This document shows positions 11,401 to 25,300 of a stretch of DNA of 64,000 bases, piece after piece. The stretch lies in assembly GCA_964019165.1 (NCBI GenBank), contig OZ025272.1:11208531-11272530 (forward strand). Reading direction: 5' to 3'. The notes beneath the pieces are model-generated. The model was not told where the DNA came from. It was given only the letters and a program-made list of their open reading frames with translations, and ran no database searches. How positions within the stretch are numbered: position 1 is the stretch's first letter; every line of letters begins with the position of its first letter. The DNA comes from Mastigias papua (Eukaryota; Cnidaria; Scyphozoa; Rhizostomeae; Mastigiidae). The translations under genes were made by a program, and so were the position numbers.

Positions 11401-12420
11401 TTTCTTTGAAGGCTCACTGACGATAATTTTGCAAAAGTCCGAATATTCACAGTATTATCTGTCTGTATTCTGCGCTTCTTTACGACGAGAGAAGCACTCC
11501 AATCATACCTAAATATGGCAAATGAGAGAGTAAAAAAGCTGCGTAAAGAAACGGGAAAAATAACAAATATTGAATTACAGAGCAAGGTTAGATATAAGTT
11601 CTTTATTTTTTTTACATATTTTAGTGCTAAAGGGTACTTTGAATATATTCTAACATAGAATTTCGAATATTTATGCTAACCATTTAGTTGTTTCGATTCA
11701 AATGTGTTGAGCTTTTTCTCAATATCTGCTGTGTACTTGATTTATACTTAATGCGCGAGTATCTACTTACCTTTGGTTTTAGACCTGCTCTAACAAAATT
11801 TGGTTTGCATTACGTTACAGGTTGCAAGGATATTCTTCTACTTATCTACAGTCGCCCTGCAATACTTAGCTCCAGTCATATTAGTTCTGTTTTTGTCATT
11901 ATCTTGGCTCTCTGTTGGTAGGTTTATCTTGCTTGTCTTTCTCTAAAGCATTCATCTTTAATTATTACTCTTTGAAGTGATATTTGAAATTATTCTGCAA
12001 TAGGTTTTTGTACATATTTCCATGCATTTTAATTTACATTTAAACTTAACCTTAGAGGAAAAAAATCCCCTTGAATGATTTTTGAGTAGATTTCATTTTC
12101 ACGTGTACTTTTCTCAAGCACGTTGGCAGTTTGGCATCTCATTTGGCAATAACGTCACTTTGCAAGGACATTCCTTTAGTGATTAAATTTTTGTTCCAGA
12201 TGCCAGCTCATCGATTCCTGCTTCGAAGTTATTCAATAAAAGTTCGAGTAGCTCGGCAGTTTTTTCTGAAGGAACAGAATACACATTGATTTTACGCAGA
12301 GTGTTTAGTTGTGGTGAACTTGTCCATGGACTCGTTTCATACTTTATTTGGTGGACGTTGCTTACATTATTTAGTACATCAGCCTTTGGCGTATGTTATT
12401 TAAGAACTTTTAGCAGATAA
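5467..12420 (+). CDS. TMEM161: Transmembrane protein 161 (TMEM161A/B orthologue), 12 coding exons
   Basis: Coding exons: 5467-5469, 5582-5682, 5975-6073, 6795-6885, 7379-7563, 7835-7986, 9233-9293, 9731-9874, 10719-10832, 11412-11586, 11821-11917, 12200-12420. They total 1443 nt, 480 residues plus TAA, close to human TMEM161B (about 487). Every junction is GT-AG and in frame. Conserved blocks: AILGIQFVISL at the start, LARWIMCNG, SGERSMC, FPGLRLAN, the hydrophilic EALQSYLNMA...LRKETG loop, ALQYLAPV, and FIWWTLLTLFSTSAFG near the end. It is a multi-pass membrane protein; vertebrate TMEM161B has been linked to cardiac rhythm and neural development, but its molecular activity is not established. 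Exon 1 supplies only the ATG, directly followed by GTAAGAG. For exon 5 the GTATCC donor (7564) was preferred over GTAAGC (7577) because only the former gives an ungapped match to vertebrate sequence. Introns carry three MITE-like elements. Confidence 0.93.
6273..6640. mobile_element. MITE-like element with TA flanks (TMEM161 intron 3)
   Basis: Ends are inverted copies: TCATGGACATTAAGAATGTG at the left and, read inward from the right, TCATGGACATTAAGAATATG. The similarity continues to about 40 bases with a handful of mismatches. Both ends are flanked by TA, the Tc1/mariner-type target duplication. At 368 bp with no ORF of note, it is a nonautonomous element sitting in the intron between exons 3 and 4. 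Confidence 0.6.
8570..8746. mobile_element. Palindromic MITE (TMEM161 intron 6)
   Basis: A 177-bp near-palindrome. The left arm begins GGCCCATTTCCACTTA and the right arm reads GGCCCACTTCCACTTA on the opposite strand. Pairing continues inside through TTCGCATTTCG and TTGTTCCCAGT blocks. No coding capacity. The flanking target duplication is unclear (GAA/TTA if the ends are GGCC). In architecture it resembles the element at 35981-36168, but it is a different sequence. Confidence 0.6.
10164..10543. mobile_element. MITE-like element with 24-bp inverted ends (TMEM161 intron 8)
   Basis: GGCGGATGTTAACAATCCGT plus TGCA at the left is repeated exactly inverted at the right (10520-10543). Flanks CTTTTAA (10157-10163) and CTTTTGA (10544-10550) look like a seven-base target duplication with one change, compatible with a hAT-like insertion of 8 bp, but this is not firm. 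No transposase ORF is visible inside. Confidence 0.6.
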
Positions 12421-13331
12421 TTCCTTATATTGTGTGTTTTTAGTCGGTTTGAGCGTTTAGATTTATGTGGACTTTTTTGGGTCTTTAAGGTAGATTTCCA
12501 TGTCATCATCATTTATCTGATTTGCAACTTTACTTCATGAATTGTTTCTATTTATTCCTATTGTCATTTTCAGAATCATAACAGTTTTTATATCGATAGT
12601 TTACTTCAAGTTGGAATTCTCCAGATATGCTTCCCCTGCTGGTATTTAGAGGCTCCGTGCTCTTTTATGTAGCAGTACAAAGCATAGCAGGCGAGTTAGT
12701 TGTTCAAGTAGGTTCAATCACGAGCTTACGTGTAAATTTCGTATGTGATCCCAATTGTTTTGATAAGGTAATTGCAGTAGAGATCGAATTATGTTAAGTA
12801 TAATTGTTATTTAGCAATACAGTATTGTCTGTCTGATTTTGTTTATACGTTGAATGTCTAGTGACTTTGAGTTAGACTTTTACACACAATCATTGACATT
12901 TGATTTGTGACATTTGATTTTTGACACTTGATTTGTGAATCTTGATTTATGCAGATCATTTCCTTTAACTGCTTGTTACTTTCTTAGTTTCCTGACTTGA
13001 CGCGTAATGAATCACTCTGATTCTTACAGCAAGTTCAGCATACCTCCATACTAACAATAATAGCCAAAACCTGCCTCGTATTCAATAGATACCTGTAACA
13101 ATACAGTGATTTTTCTGGGATGCTAATCTATTGGATACAATCTTCACCTGCCAGTAAGTGCAGTATTAAAGTTATTGATTAGACAAACAGATGTTCGTAT
13201 GATTTGTTGTATTTCAACTTTATTAGTGTATGTAGAGAAAGAGAGAAAGGAAGACAATAAAACATTGAGGCCATTATCATATTGGAATTTGATTTCGAAA
13301 AAAGAAGTTGAATCTATATCTAGTTTTCTGT
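12421..13331. other. Convergent 3' region between TMEM161 and CNOT10
   Basis: The stop codons of the two genes are about 0.9 kb apart, facing each other, so this stretch should hold both 3' UTRs. No ORF is recognisable. On the minus strand an AATAAA (13224-13219) lies about 108 bases past the CNOT10 stop. No clear hexamer is seen close to the TMEM161 stop. Confidence 0.5.
13219..13224 (-). promoter_or_regulatory. Putative CNOT10 polyadenylation signal
   Basis: TTTATT on the plus strand is AATAAA on the CNOT10 strand, about 108 bases after its TAA. Position and exact consensus make it the likely cleavage signal. Confidence 0.45.
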
Positions 13332-16300
13332 TTAAAATGGTCTTTGAAGTTGCCCTAAAATATCATCACCAAATGCCGACCTTTGCTGGAAAGCTGTGTT
13401 GCTAGTTCCCTGGTATCCAGGTGCTGCTGAAAATTGCCGTTGTTGCGGTGGCATAATCGGATGTGAATGATGTTGTTGAAACTGTGAATTCTGCATCATA
13501 TTCTGTTGATAAATTTGATGCTGTTGTTGCTGCTGCTGCTGCTGCTGTTGCTGTATTTGTGAGTGGCGTGCGGCGTCAATTCTATCAACAAGGCGGCCAG
13601 CAGGGAACATTTCGCCGCGTTTGATTACTTCTAAGGCCGCAGCGATATTTCCTTCAATGAGAAAATAGCCATTTCATACACAATTCTTACGAAATTGAAT
13701 TACTGTATTCTGAAGAGACTTCATCCATATATGGTGTACACATTTTTTTATAATAAAGTACTCCATAAGACATTAGTATTCCACAGCTAAAGAAATTCAG
13801 AAAATTCCGTAGGAAAAGTGGGTAAATGAATAATTGCATGATTATTATTGACTTATGGCTACCAAAGAGCAAAGTACCATTTGTTGGTAACTTGGTACAA
13901 TACCACTCTACATCAAATCGCATAACTTAGGTATGGAAGAGAGACAGCAAGTCATTAATTTGCAAAATGGAAATTTACCCACTTTACCCCTGGTGACCAT
14001 ACTGAATTTTTCAGACCTGAGAAAGTCGATAAGTTCGTACACATTAAAAATTCTAATTTTAACGCAAGGCCATCACCTCTTATTAAATTCGTGTGTATTC
14101 CTGTGTTAATATATGTATTCAAGTGGTCCGTTTGGGCAGTGCCTGCCTGTCTGTCTAACACTGTTGTGTTACACAAACTAAAACCTTTTTTTGCCAAGAC
14201 GGTCTTGAGATAGTTTTAGTACTGACATCATGAAAGAACTAAGAAATTGTCCGTACTGGGTAAAAAAACAACTTTCTTATAAAAGTTTTATACCATAAGA
14301 ACAGAGAGAAGGGTAGAAACCAAAGCATACAGAACAGACACGCCCGCCATAAACTTGCACGGGCCCTTGGTGAATGGAAAAATTATGACCCAGATGACGT
14401 TATTATGAAACTAAAGTTTCCAAGTAATTTCACAGCCTTTTGAGGCCCCTCTCAGGTTTTGAGCCTAGGGCATTTTCCCTCCTCTTTGCAGCCAGGAATA
14501 TAAATATAGGTGTTGTTGTAAATAGTGTTACAGTGATTGTTTCCAATTGATTATATTAGTCACTTCGATCGAAAACGAAAGATGTCTTATTGAGTTTCAG
14601 GTAAACTCTGATAGAAACATTGCGATAATACCTCTTTTAAATTAGATTCTTATCTGTCAAGTAAGTGGAAATTGAATCGAAGAATCAAGAAAGGATATTT
14701 GATTTATCATGCAAGAAATATTTAAACAACAAAGAATTCACAATAATAGGACTGATCTGATCTGAAGTTCACCATTTACTATGACTGTATACTTCTGCTG
14801 TGTTTCATGAGTTCTTACTGTAAAGGTGTAAAACACGAGAAAACATCTCAAGGGAGCACAGTTGGTGTGAAACAGTGCTCCATGGAGGTTTCCATAATTG
14901 CGCTGCTCGAATCTCGTGAGAATGCCTTAACTGTTGAAACTTTGAGCGAATGTCACTGCTTGTCAAGATACTTCTAGGCCTAAGCAAGACAATCTTTGAA
15001 TCTTGCCTTATAGCACGTGCTGATGCGTAGCAACTACACTATGTGGTTTTATGAAACAAGTTTGCCTGTCTTGAAGATACAGTTGCCAACAACTGAGTAA
15101 GTTGAATTTCATTTTTGTAAATGTTCCACTAAACTAATGCATGTTTCTTTACAGTACAAAGTAAGCGCTCTTAGCCAAACGTGATAACTTGCAAAGTAAC
15201 CTTCGGCATACATCCCTCCCAAATTACAAATGAGTTATTCGTAAGTTTCAGTACAAAGCAGTGAAAATACTAACCTGCTTGCAGTTCAATATACGCAGAC
15301 AGTAAAATAGCGTGGGTTGAAACGAAATCTGGTATTTTTAAACCGGCCATCTACAAGGAGATATGATAATATTTAGCGATATCGCATGCTAGTAGATAAA
15401 AATGATACTATGTGATGGGCTGAAAATAAACTGATACAATAAGTTTATGATACAGTATTGACGGGATATTACATATTGATAATGGCATTGAATTCTTTTA
15501 GTGCTAAATGTTTAACGTACTGTATCATGATAACGATATGAGTGATGTTTGATATGAAAGTGCAAGTTGCACCAAAGATGTAAATGCTACTGTACGAGAT
15601 ACAGCAGTTCTTGAAGAAAGTTTTTCTATCTTATTATTACTTGAATATGAATGATAAAAGAATGACTTCTTCACAGAAACGAGGAGACATTCGTATTATT
15701 TTCTTTTAAGTTGTCAGCTGGTTGATGTGATAATGATTGATATGGTAATGATGTGATGTGATATTACACACTTTTTTTAAATAAACCTGGCGGAAGTTTC
15801 CTAGAGGATAAAAGGGTTTCCAAAACTGTAAAAGATGAATTCTAAAGTTTCGTAACTCTTTTCTTGTAGTTATAAAAGTTTAATAATTTCAGGGGTATAG
15901 TACTAGGTTTCCGATGCTATGATATGATATGATATGATCTATGATATGATATGATATGATCTATGATATGATATATGATATGATATGATATGATATGATA
16001 TGATATGATATGATATGATATGATATGATATGATTGATATGTATGATATGATATGATATATGATATGATATATGATATGATAAGATATGATATGATATGA
16101 TATGATATATGATATGACATGATATATGATATGCTATATGATATAACATGATATATGATATGCTATATGATATAACATGATATATGATATGCTATATGAT
16201 ATAACATGATATATGATATGATATGATATGATATGATATGATATGATATGATATGATATGATATATGATATGATATGATATGATATGATATGATATGATA

Positions 16301-19300
16301 TGATATGATACAAGATATAGGATATATGACATAATTGATATGATATGATACAAGATATAGGATATATGATATATGACATGATTGATATGATATGATACTA
16401 TATGATTTATGACATACATGATATGATATATGATATAACAGAAGTTATGGTGTATTATATGACATATGATACGATACAGTTCATATGATATCATATGCAT
16501 GACCCCAGACCCTTTTCACATGTAAAAAGGAATAAGATTAGATGTTTATTATTATTACCTGTTGAATGACACGTCTTGCTTTATCATACTCTTTCCGTAA
16601 ACTAAACGCACACCCTAAATTAAGGAGCATAATAAATCTTGCTTCTATTGCATTTTCTGGAAAGAACTCTGTATTTTTCCCTGTCAAAAAAAACAATTTG
16701 CAATAGAATAACAGCTAAGACATAATATCTACAACTAGAAAAATCCCACATGAACAAGTACATAGGAGAATGGCAGACTTGAAATTGAATGAACTTTAGA
16801 ATTGGAAGCAATTCTGCAATACACCTCGCAGGCTTTCCCCTTCGCTCTCTTACCTCGTGAGTTATGTCTGTATTTGAATGGCATCAATAAAGCACGAGTA
16901 ACCGGGTATTCGCGCAAAATATAATGTGTTCTTGTAAATTAAAAAGTTTAGCTGAAATTCTTCTATGTTTGCATCTCTAAGATTTCTTCCAAGGACTTCT
17001 ACAAAAATCATAGGCATAGGAAGGATGGGATGGGGCTGCAATCCCGATAGTGGAAAAAAGTCTTTTTCATTGGGACAATTTCTTCAGAAAAAACTGTAGC
17101 TATTATGGGACATAGCCAATCAGCACAACACGGCTTGATAACAATCGACATAAACACATGGAATTTAAATGTACGTTAGAAAACTATCGTCCTTCCGGCA
17201 TCCTGGCCGCTCTTCTTCTTCACTCGGGTAGGACAGTTTGCAGCACCCCTAAATTTTAATCAAGTCTTCTTACAATCATGAAAATATTCACAGAATTATT
17301 GATAAATCACAACATTTCATGAAAAACGAAAGTATTACTGAGAATGATATAATGGTTTAATCTGAAGAACCGAAATCCACCTTGCTGTTTATCGACGGGA
17401 ATTGATTCTAAAGATGTCGATATATCTGTGATATTTTCTGGAGAGAGTTCTGAAATCGCTTCTGTAATCTTGTCTAGCTTTATTAGTGATTCTGCAGCAT
17501 ACAGGTGACCAAGATATCTAAAATGACAACAATAAGTGAAATCTCTTTCTTCTTCATAAATTTCTCTCTAGTTAAAATAGCCTATGCACGGTGGTAATAT
17601 TTCTTAGCAAAAACTTCTTCGAAGACCTTCAGTAGTAACAAGGGGAAATAAGTAAAGAGTAATAATTTAGCAAGCAATATTCAAGTTCAAAAGGAAGACT
17701 AGCACGATTGTGCGAAGAGGCCATAAGTGAACTTTATTTAACATGATATGGTAGGGCAAGTGGCTCCTGCATAGTTCGGGAAAAATGAAATGGTTCTCAT
17801 TTTACGATTTCATGGCAAATCAGCGCACACTGCTATCAAAACTTGACCAAATGACCTTCAACCGAATCGTTTTCATTGAAAATAATTGCCTTCCTTGAAG
17901 CTACACCAGGTAGGATTTTGAGAAGACCTTCCGTAGCTATTCTGAGACTCTTTCGCTTTGGGGGTAGCCTATGAGGCAAGAAGGTTAGTTTCAGGCTCTG
18001 AAAAAATTTCTACAACATATTAAATGAAGTGAAACTAACTTGTAAGCACCAGGCAGCAGCGGTTGAGCAAGGAGTTCGCTTGAGTAGTCTAACGCTTTAA
18101 CATAATCACCTAAACCAAGCGCAATGTAGGCACGACATGAGATGGCTGACAACCTGCATAAAAATATACATGAATACTCCACTGCCAAAGTTCAAAACAG
18201 CAACTACATCAAAGTCTCATCAAATGCTATAACTGGTAATTTAAGGTCAATGGCATTTAAATTTCAAATGGCTCATAGGTCCTGGTTCTGAACTGACTGA
18301 CTGTAGTCCGGCCATCATCAGGCAGTGTCACTGATGCGAAACAAAGGATGGAAATAAATTTCTGATAACTTCAAGTCTGTTAAAATCCGTCAATTTATAA
18401 AAAGAATGTCGGTTCACACTGACACAGCCATCTTTCAGCTCCTTGCTTAGATCGGGCAGGTAATAAAAGTACAAAATCTAATGTAGCCTTATCTCTCTTA
18501 CATAGCGCAAAAAGAAAATTCAGCTCTCAATTCACAAACAAAATTTTGTAGAATACGGGCAGAAAAAATGACAGAAAAGCAAAGTTTAGTAAAGAACACA
18601 TAAAAATATACAAGAAAATATCCTAGAGCATTATGACTGGAGAAAAAACTCCACCTCATTCTGTGAATTTCCTGAACAGACATCGGCTCCCCAGGCAAAT
18701 CTCTAGTTAGATGAGCACCAAGTGCAAATGATTTCCTGAAAAAAAATAGATTCAACAAGCAGTTTGAACAAGCGGATAAAGGAGCGGAGAAGGGATAGAA
18801 ATAGCAACGAAGTGACATAAAGAATCTTAAGAGACAAATTGACATATTAATAACTAGCATTAATGTATGGAATTGCATCCCAGCAGCCGAAGGAAAGAGC
18901 ACTAATAAATGATTTATACAGAAACTCATCGAATATGAACTTCACAAAAAACATGTATAGTTGAAACGCAATGCTGTGATAGAAATGGCTGGTTCTGTAT
19001 CAGAACACAACAAAATAACACAAACACTAGTGAAAGAAAACAATGTTAACTTACTCAGTGTACTTCTCTGCTCCTTGGGGATCTTGCATTGAAGATTTCA
19101 GTACCATAAAAGCTTTCTCGACCTCAGTCGGGTTTGGCAGCAATCCCATTGCATTTGATAGGCACAAATTGCCGAATTCTATCGTGGGGGCGGGCATAGC
19201 TGACGATTGGCTTTCATGTCTATAAAAGGACATGAAAGTGACCTGTTTACAATAATCAAAGGCTTCTAGTGGAAAAAACACCACTAAAGTAGAAAAAAAC

Positions 19301-22300
19301 GCAAAGAAAAAAGCACTAGAAATCATTTAAATCTACTACCTGTGAACTTTGTTAACATCATGAATTGGTGATAGTACAATCTTCCTATGTGGACCAGATC
19401 CAATTACTCCACGTACGTAATTGTTCTTCTTTGCTGGACTACGAATGATATCCCTTTGAAACTAAAAATCCAGGGATTCAGTTGATGACGTGAAATGCAA
19501 AGAAAAAGTCGAATAAGAAGGAATAAAAGATCATCCAATTGAATTAGTATATTATAGAAAAGGTTGTTAATCAAAGACAACATAAGTTCAAAGGAATAAG
19601 TAATAGTGAAGAGAAATCAAGGAGCAAGAATGAGCATAGAAACGAAAATCGAAAAAAAAATTACTAGAGTAGCAATTGACGCAACGATCACCACATAATG
19701 ACGATGATAATCAGCTCAGGGATAAGCCTAAAATAGTGCACTTAATCCCAAAAAATACATCTAAATTAAAAATTTCGCCACAACACCTGTTGATGCACCA
19801 TGATACATGATTCTGCCAGTCGCAGCCAAAATCTTGGATGACATTCGAAAAGATCATTTGCTTCCATAAAACAATCAAATGCCGCTACCGGTTTACCAGA
19901 AAAGAGCAACTGTACACCCATATTGTAGATGATCTCACTTCGTTTATTCATAGTTAGTGTATGAAGTGGCCTACCAGAAAGCTGATGGTCTACAATACAA
20001 AAAAACGTAACATGGGAACAATAATCATAATTTATTTACAGTTTGCTGGAAGACCAACAAATTGCTAATAAAAGCCAATGCTCTATTTACAATATTTAGG
20101 AAAATAAAAATTACAAGTGTGGCTATTAGATCCAAATTCTCTCCAATTTTTTGTTTTCGTTCTGAGCTTATTATCACTTTTGTAGCTTTATATCGGCCTT
20201 GAAGCCTATTCAAAACCATGAAATGAAAGAGAGTCATTTCCATATCTATTAGTCTGAGACTTAGGAAGCTGCGGGAGATCCTCTAATAATGAGAAATATA
20301 CAAGAATTTGTGTGCAAAAGAACTCTCATAGAAAGAATGCCACAAAAACCTCTGTTTCTTCGTATAGTATTCAAATTCTATTGAATTTTCCTAATGTAAA
20401 ATCTAAGAAACCAGTGGCCCTATTCCCTCCTAGAACAAGGTTTTCTCTTTCTAATTTACTCTCAGTATGTACATTTATTGAATCACACTACGATTTGCTT
20501 ATAAAGTAGCACGTCGGCCCTTTGGTATTACTCATTACCTGCGCAATGGATTGGGTGAGAGGCTGGCCAGATGAAGGCATGGTTTGAGCAACTCTAACGG
20601 CAAATAAACCTTAGTTAAAAACTGGCATCCAAACCATAGTTATCTGCTACGATGAAGTACTTCACGGAAGGAGAACAAACCTCCTCGCACACGTTTAATT
20701 TCAACTTCTTTCTTGCTCCTAGGATTGCACACTTTTGATTCAGAAACCCAATCTGCGTTATTCAAATGGATATGAACACAACGCTTGACAATAACATAGA
20801 ACTTCTAACAAGTGCAATGTACGAATGCTCCCTCTATATTAAACTGGTAAAGGTCATTGCCTTCTTCCGTCTAATCATATAGGCTACCACCCACAGATAC
20901 GTTTCGGCTCCAATCTTGCAAGAAATATAAGAAAATCTGAAACATAAGAGTTGAACGGCAAAACAAAAAGACACTCGACATACTCTTTTCAATCTGTGGT
21001 AAACTCTTCATTGCTTGGATATTCTCTTCTAGCGCTTTCCTTGCATAGAATACACCAAGATTATATTTCTTCATTTTAAAATGAATGCAACTTAGGTTAT
21101 TGTAGAAAAGTGTTGGCAAAGACTGGCCCCTGCTTGCAACCATTATCTGCAATGGAGCACTGTTTAGCAATTTGATTGCTTTCGGGTAATTCTCTCTAAC
21201 GTATTCATAGTTACTTTTCAGGAACAAGGCATCTGGATTCTGAAAAGATGCAAATGACTATTAAAACATCCTATGTATAAGGAACTTATATTGTTATATG
21301 TCAATTTTCTCAACTATTACGATACGAAGAATACATTATGTAAACAGCAAATCTTCCTTGTAGAACATCGAAAAGCATAAGACACTTACATTAGCATTAA
21401 TATTTAGGACAGACTTTATCTCACGCTTGCATTCTTTTAATGATCTCCGAAATAAATAGAGTCTTGATTTCGCCTGGGAAATAGAAATGGAAGTGCATGT
21501 GTGGTAAATATACATCAATTTGACTGTTTAATAATTTGAATCACAATTTACCAGTTAAATCAATTCAGAATCAGGGGAATTGCATCTTTTCAATAGAACA
21601 TGATATGAGGTTTCTGGGCTCCTGGTAAGCTTTTACGATACCTGTTAAGGAACATAATGTGGAAAGAGAGCTCCAGCAAAAACATAAATCGACAAACAGA
21701 GGGGGTCAAGCAAAACAGTTGCAGACAGACACTAAACGCACAAAGGCAAATTGTTAAAGGCAAATCTTTATTTGTATTTCAGCATAATAATCCAAATCTT
21801 GTTAAAATTGCTACCATATAAAGTTGCAGTCTGCAATCTTCTGGAATTTCCTTAGTTGCTGAAAGTCGACTAGATGAAATTCCATTTCCCCCCTGCTGGT
21901 CCCCTTGTTTTGCTTCAATTTGTTGTGCATGCGCAAAGCTCTTTGGTGCAAACAAGACTTCTTCGATGTACTTCAGCATCCCATAAGCTTGATCATTCTA
22001 AAATAAGAACAACTCAAAAATTAACACTATAGCTCTGAGAAATCATGAAAAATCACTTAAAAAGAGATCAATTGCATCTGATATGGTGATAGAATCAACT
22101 ACAGTATTTCCTCAAAAAATGCCACGGCTTATCTTTTGCCTTGAGAGAAACTCTTTGGTCAACATCTGAATTGCTTTGCATTTGAGCAGTTAAACTATGA
22201 CAATCTTTTTTCATACCTTTCCAGTTATCCAGACAAATTTTGAAAATTGTCGTAGCTTGTTCCAGAAAAAATACAGTTGTGAAGCGCAATGAGAAGGTCC

Positions 22301-25300
22301 TTTCCTATAATGTCACAACAACTCATCGCTAACAACTGTCACAGATTATTTTCAAAGTTGGTCTATTTTTCTGTCGATGACTAACTTACTGTAGCTTACT
22401 CTTGGAATAAACACATTTTCAAACGTAGGCCTAATTTCGAGGAAATATTTTATGTGTAGATATGCATAAATTAAGTCTAGCAGTGGCCAACTTACTTTGA
22501 ATGTTGTCAAGTAAAGCTCCACAAGAAAGAAGCAGACTTTTTCTGCAAGATAGTCATCTGCAAGGAAAAAGAGCACAGCAGAGTACTTAGTTTGCGCAAT
22601 GAATATACGTAAACTTAACTTTACATCTGCCATATCTGACAGTGCAACATTCGAGCTGCAAAAAATGTAACGGTATAAATCATCTGACCATACTTGTTCA
22701 GACATATATAACAACTTTGTCATTGGGTAAGCACGATCGTCAGTCTTGTGTAAACAAAAAGAGTTCATTTTCTCACTAGGACTCTTCAAGTACACAATGG
22801 TGAATAGGTGCTAATTGGCCAATCATAGGGCCAAATAGACGCATTATTCATCATACAACGTGTATCCGCATCTGGCTATACATTTCAGTTCACCTTTCGG
22901 TCGTTATCCGACGTTTCATACTCTCACAAGTGTCGGACCAAAAAAGCTTTCAGTATGCCAAAAGAATATTCCCGCTTTTTCGTGCTATAGTGAAGTTCTG
23001 TAGTACCAACAGACTTTTCATATATAAAAACTCTTAAGACTATGTTGTCATATATTCAAAATTCAACTCATCATCTACCTGCAGTTATAATTACTCTATA
23101 GTCTACAATTAACCTGTAGCCAATTCTGTTGGCATATGATATCTCTGTTTACAAACACTAACTACCAATGCAAAATAACAGTTACTTACCAAGTGGTTCA
23201 ATGATCTTAAAGAGCCTTTCAATGATGTTGATAGCAGCTTTGGGCTGATTCAGCTAAAATGCGGAGGTTGGCACTATACTAATTGCAAACAACATAATAA
23301 TAATAATAATAACAACGAATTTTAACAGGACAAAATCTTCAACAATTACAAACAATTGCTGTTATCACTGTTTGTCCTGTAAAAAGAAAGGGCCTTAAAA
23401 AGAAAACATAAATACATTACAATTGCAAGTCTAAAAGCAGTTTTATATTATTAATATGGTAAAATCTTATACATATATATTGTTTATAATCTACCTTTCA
23501 TTGAAGCGCATTCGAAAGTACTCGAACGCGATTGGACACGCCATTCCATGGAAAAGGTATGCGAAGGAATTATTACATATTCACGTCATAATACAAGCAT
23601 CGCACGCTGGAAAACATTTGCTTCCTCCTCGAAATTAAATATTTGCTTCCCTCCTGCTTAGTTCTTTCTTCTTAGTTCAATTAAATACTTGACGATTTAA
23701 GGTAATTTGAACGGAGAGTAAATAGGATACAAGGAAGCAAATTTTCAAAAAAATCCCAGTTTTATGCTTTAAGGTTCTGAATATGGGATAATTTTTCTCC
23801 GCGTCAAAGCCTGTATAAACTCATTTAAAATAAGATAATATACTTGAGTATGCATTCAAACATTCGACAACGGAAGCCACTCGCCAAAAAACAAGCGCAG
23901 GGTCTGGTGTGGTCTGGATTGGACATTAAAGTTCAGAATTCAGTAGTGCTATTGTAGCATAAAATGTGAGCTGGGTTGTGGCTCATGAACAGAAAATGTA
24001 GGAAGTTCACATTAGGATCTCAACAGTCTATACTTTTCCCGTAAATCGAAGTTAATACATCGCACACAATTCTTTACTCAGCGGCTTTTATGGTATGCAA
24101 TGCGTTGCATGTGAACCATTTTCCTCGCGGAGAAAGAGCTTTAGTTTACATGTTTGATACTCATACTTTCATACACTGACACTTAAGATTCCTGTAGCAG
24201 ATGCATTCACATAGGCACGATAAGAACTAATGAACAATTAGAAATTACTAATGAACAAAGGAACTATTGTAATGAGGAAGAATCAGCAGGAAGCTATGGT
24301 CTTTGAAATAAATGAAAAACTATTGAAAATCAAAAGGAACCATTCCTGACTTCTAGCAACTGCTCTACAAATTTCTTCAATTTATACTTACACAAGACCT
24401 ATTAAGAACAGTTTGCTGCAAGTAGCTAATTCCAACTATGCATATTATATCTTAGTATACATAGCAATACAGTTCCACGTTTAGGACGTTCACCACAGCA
24501 TATGTTGAAATGGAAACTATACATACATGATAGTGGATAACTCCTTCATTGTAAAGGAGAAAACATAGACCAATATTCTCCAACTCATCATTTGAATTTG
24601 AGGCTTTGTGAGATAACTAGTGGGGGAAAAGAGCAATGATATATACTTAATCCAAAAAAGACGAACAGGTAGGGAGACAGAGAACCAGACATAAAGGCAG
24701 ATAAAATGGCACAGACAGAGACAAACATACCTATGCAGAGCAGGGGCACAGTGTGATGGTCTTTTCTGAGGGGGGGGGGAGCAAATGTAAAAACTTTCCA
24801 ACAATTGCCTTCATTAAAGTCTCTCAAATATGATAATAGTGGTCAGGGCCAATGGGACCTCTAATAGTTCTAAGGGAATGCAGCACCCCCTTATCTTCTT
24901 ATTCCTAAATCCCAAAACTAACTATATAGCAAAATGGATATCAAATCATGATCCTACTGAATTAAACATATTCTTTTTTTGATCAATAATCATGAGCTTC
25001 TTCAACTGAGGACTACTGTAAAATAAAGGGGCACAATGGAATTAAAGGTCTAAGCTAAACACCCTAAAATGAGTGAGGGTGCTACCAGTTGCATGACCAG
25101 GGTAAATGAAGGGGAATACGAGCTTAGAGGGGGTTTGGGGGCCACAGGAAAATGTTTAAGGCAATGCCTTTAACTTTGGCTTAGGTTGTATTGCAAGCAT
25201 ATCATGCTTACAATTTGACTTTCAAAGGAATCCTCATAACCACGTGGCACCAAAGTGGGACAACAACTGCTCTTCCCCTCCATACCTATCCATGTCCATA

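Noticed and set aside
15917..16500. Long overlapping ORFs rich in His-Ile-Ile-Ser-Tyr
   Set aside because: They are translations of the (GATAT)n array inside a CNOT10 intron.
20581..20635. Minus-strand open segment (AQTMPSSGQPLTQ) as a CNOT10 exon
   Set aside because: Including it leaves the next exon out of frame; exon 8 to exon 9 joins directly in phase 1.
22095..22318. Open stretch on the minus strand (with a GTATGA donor) as a CNOT10 exon after exon 4
   Set aside because: It is in frame and follows an AG, but has no similarity to CNOT10. The exon at 21997-21815 follows exon 4 in the same phase and matches the family directly (NDQAYGMLKYIEEV against YQAEKALHLLAVLE).
23327..23383. Hairpin ACAGGACAAA/TTTGTCCTGT in CNOT10 intron 2
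   Set aside because: Only a 10-bp stem with a poorly paired interior; too weak to call an RNA or element.
24392..24425. 34-nt candidate exon for CNOT10 between exons 2 and 3
   Set aside because: Exon 2 (24616-24527) joins exon 3 (23253) in phase and reproduces the conserved HYHLNQ stretch, leaving no room for it.
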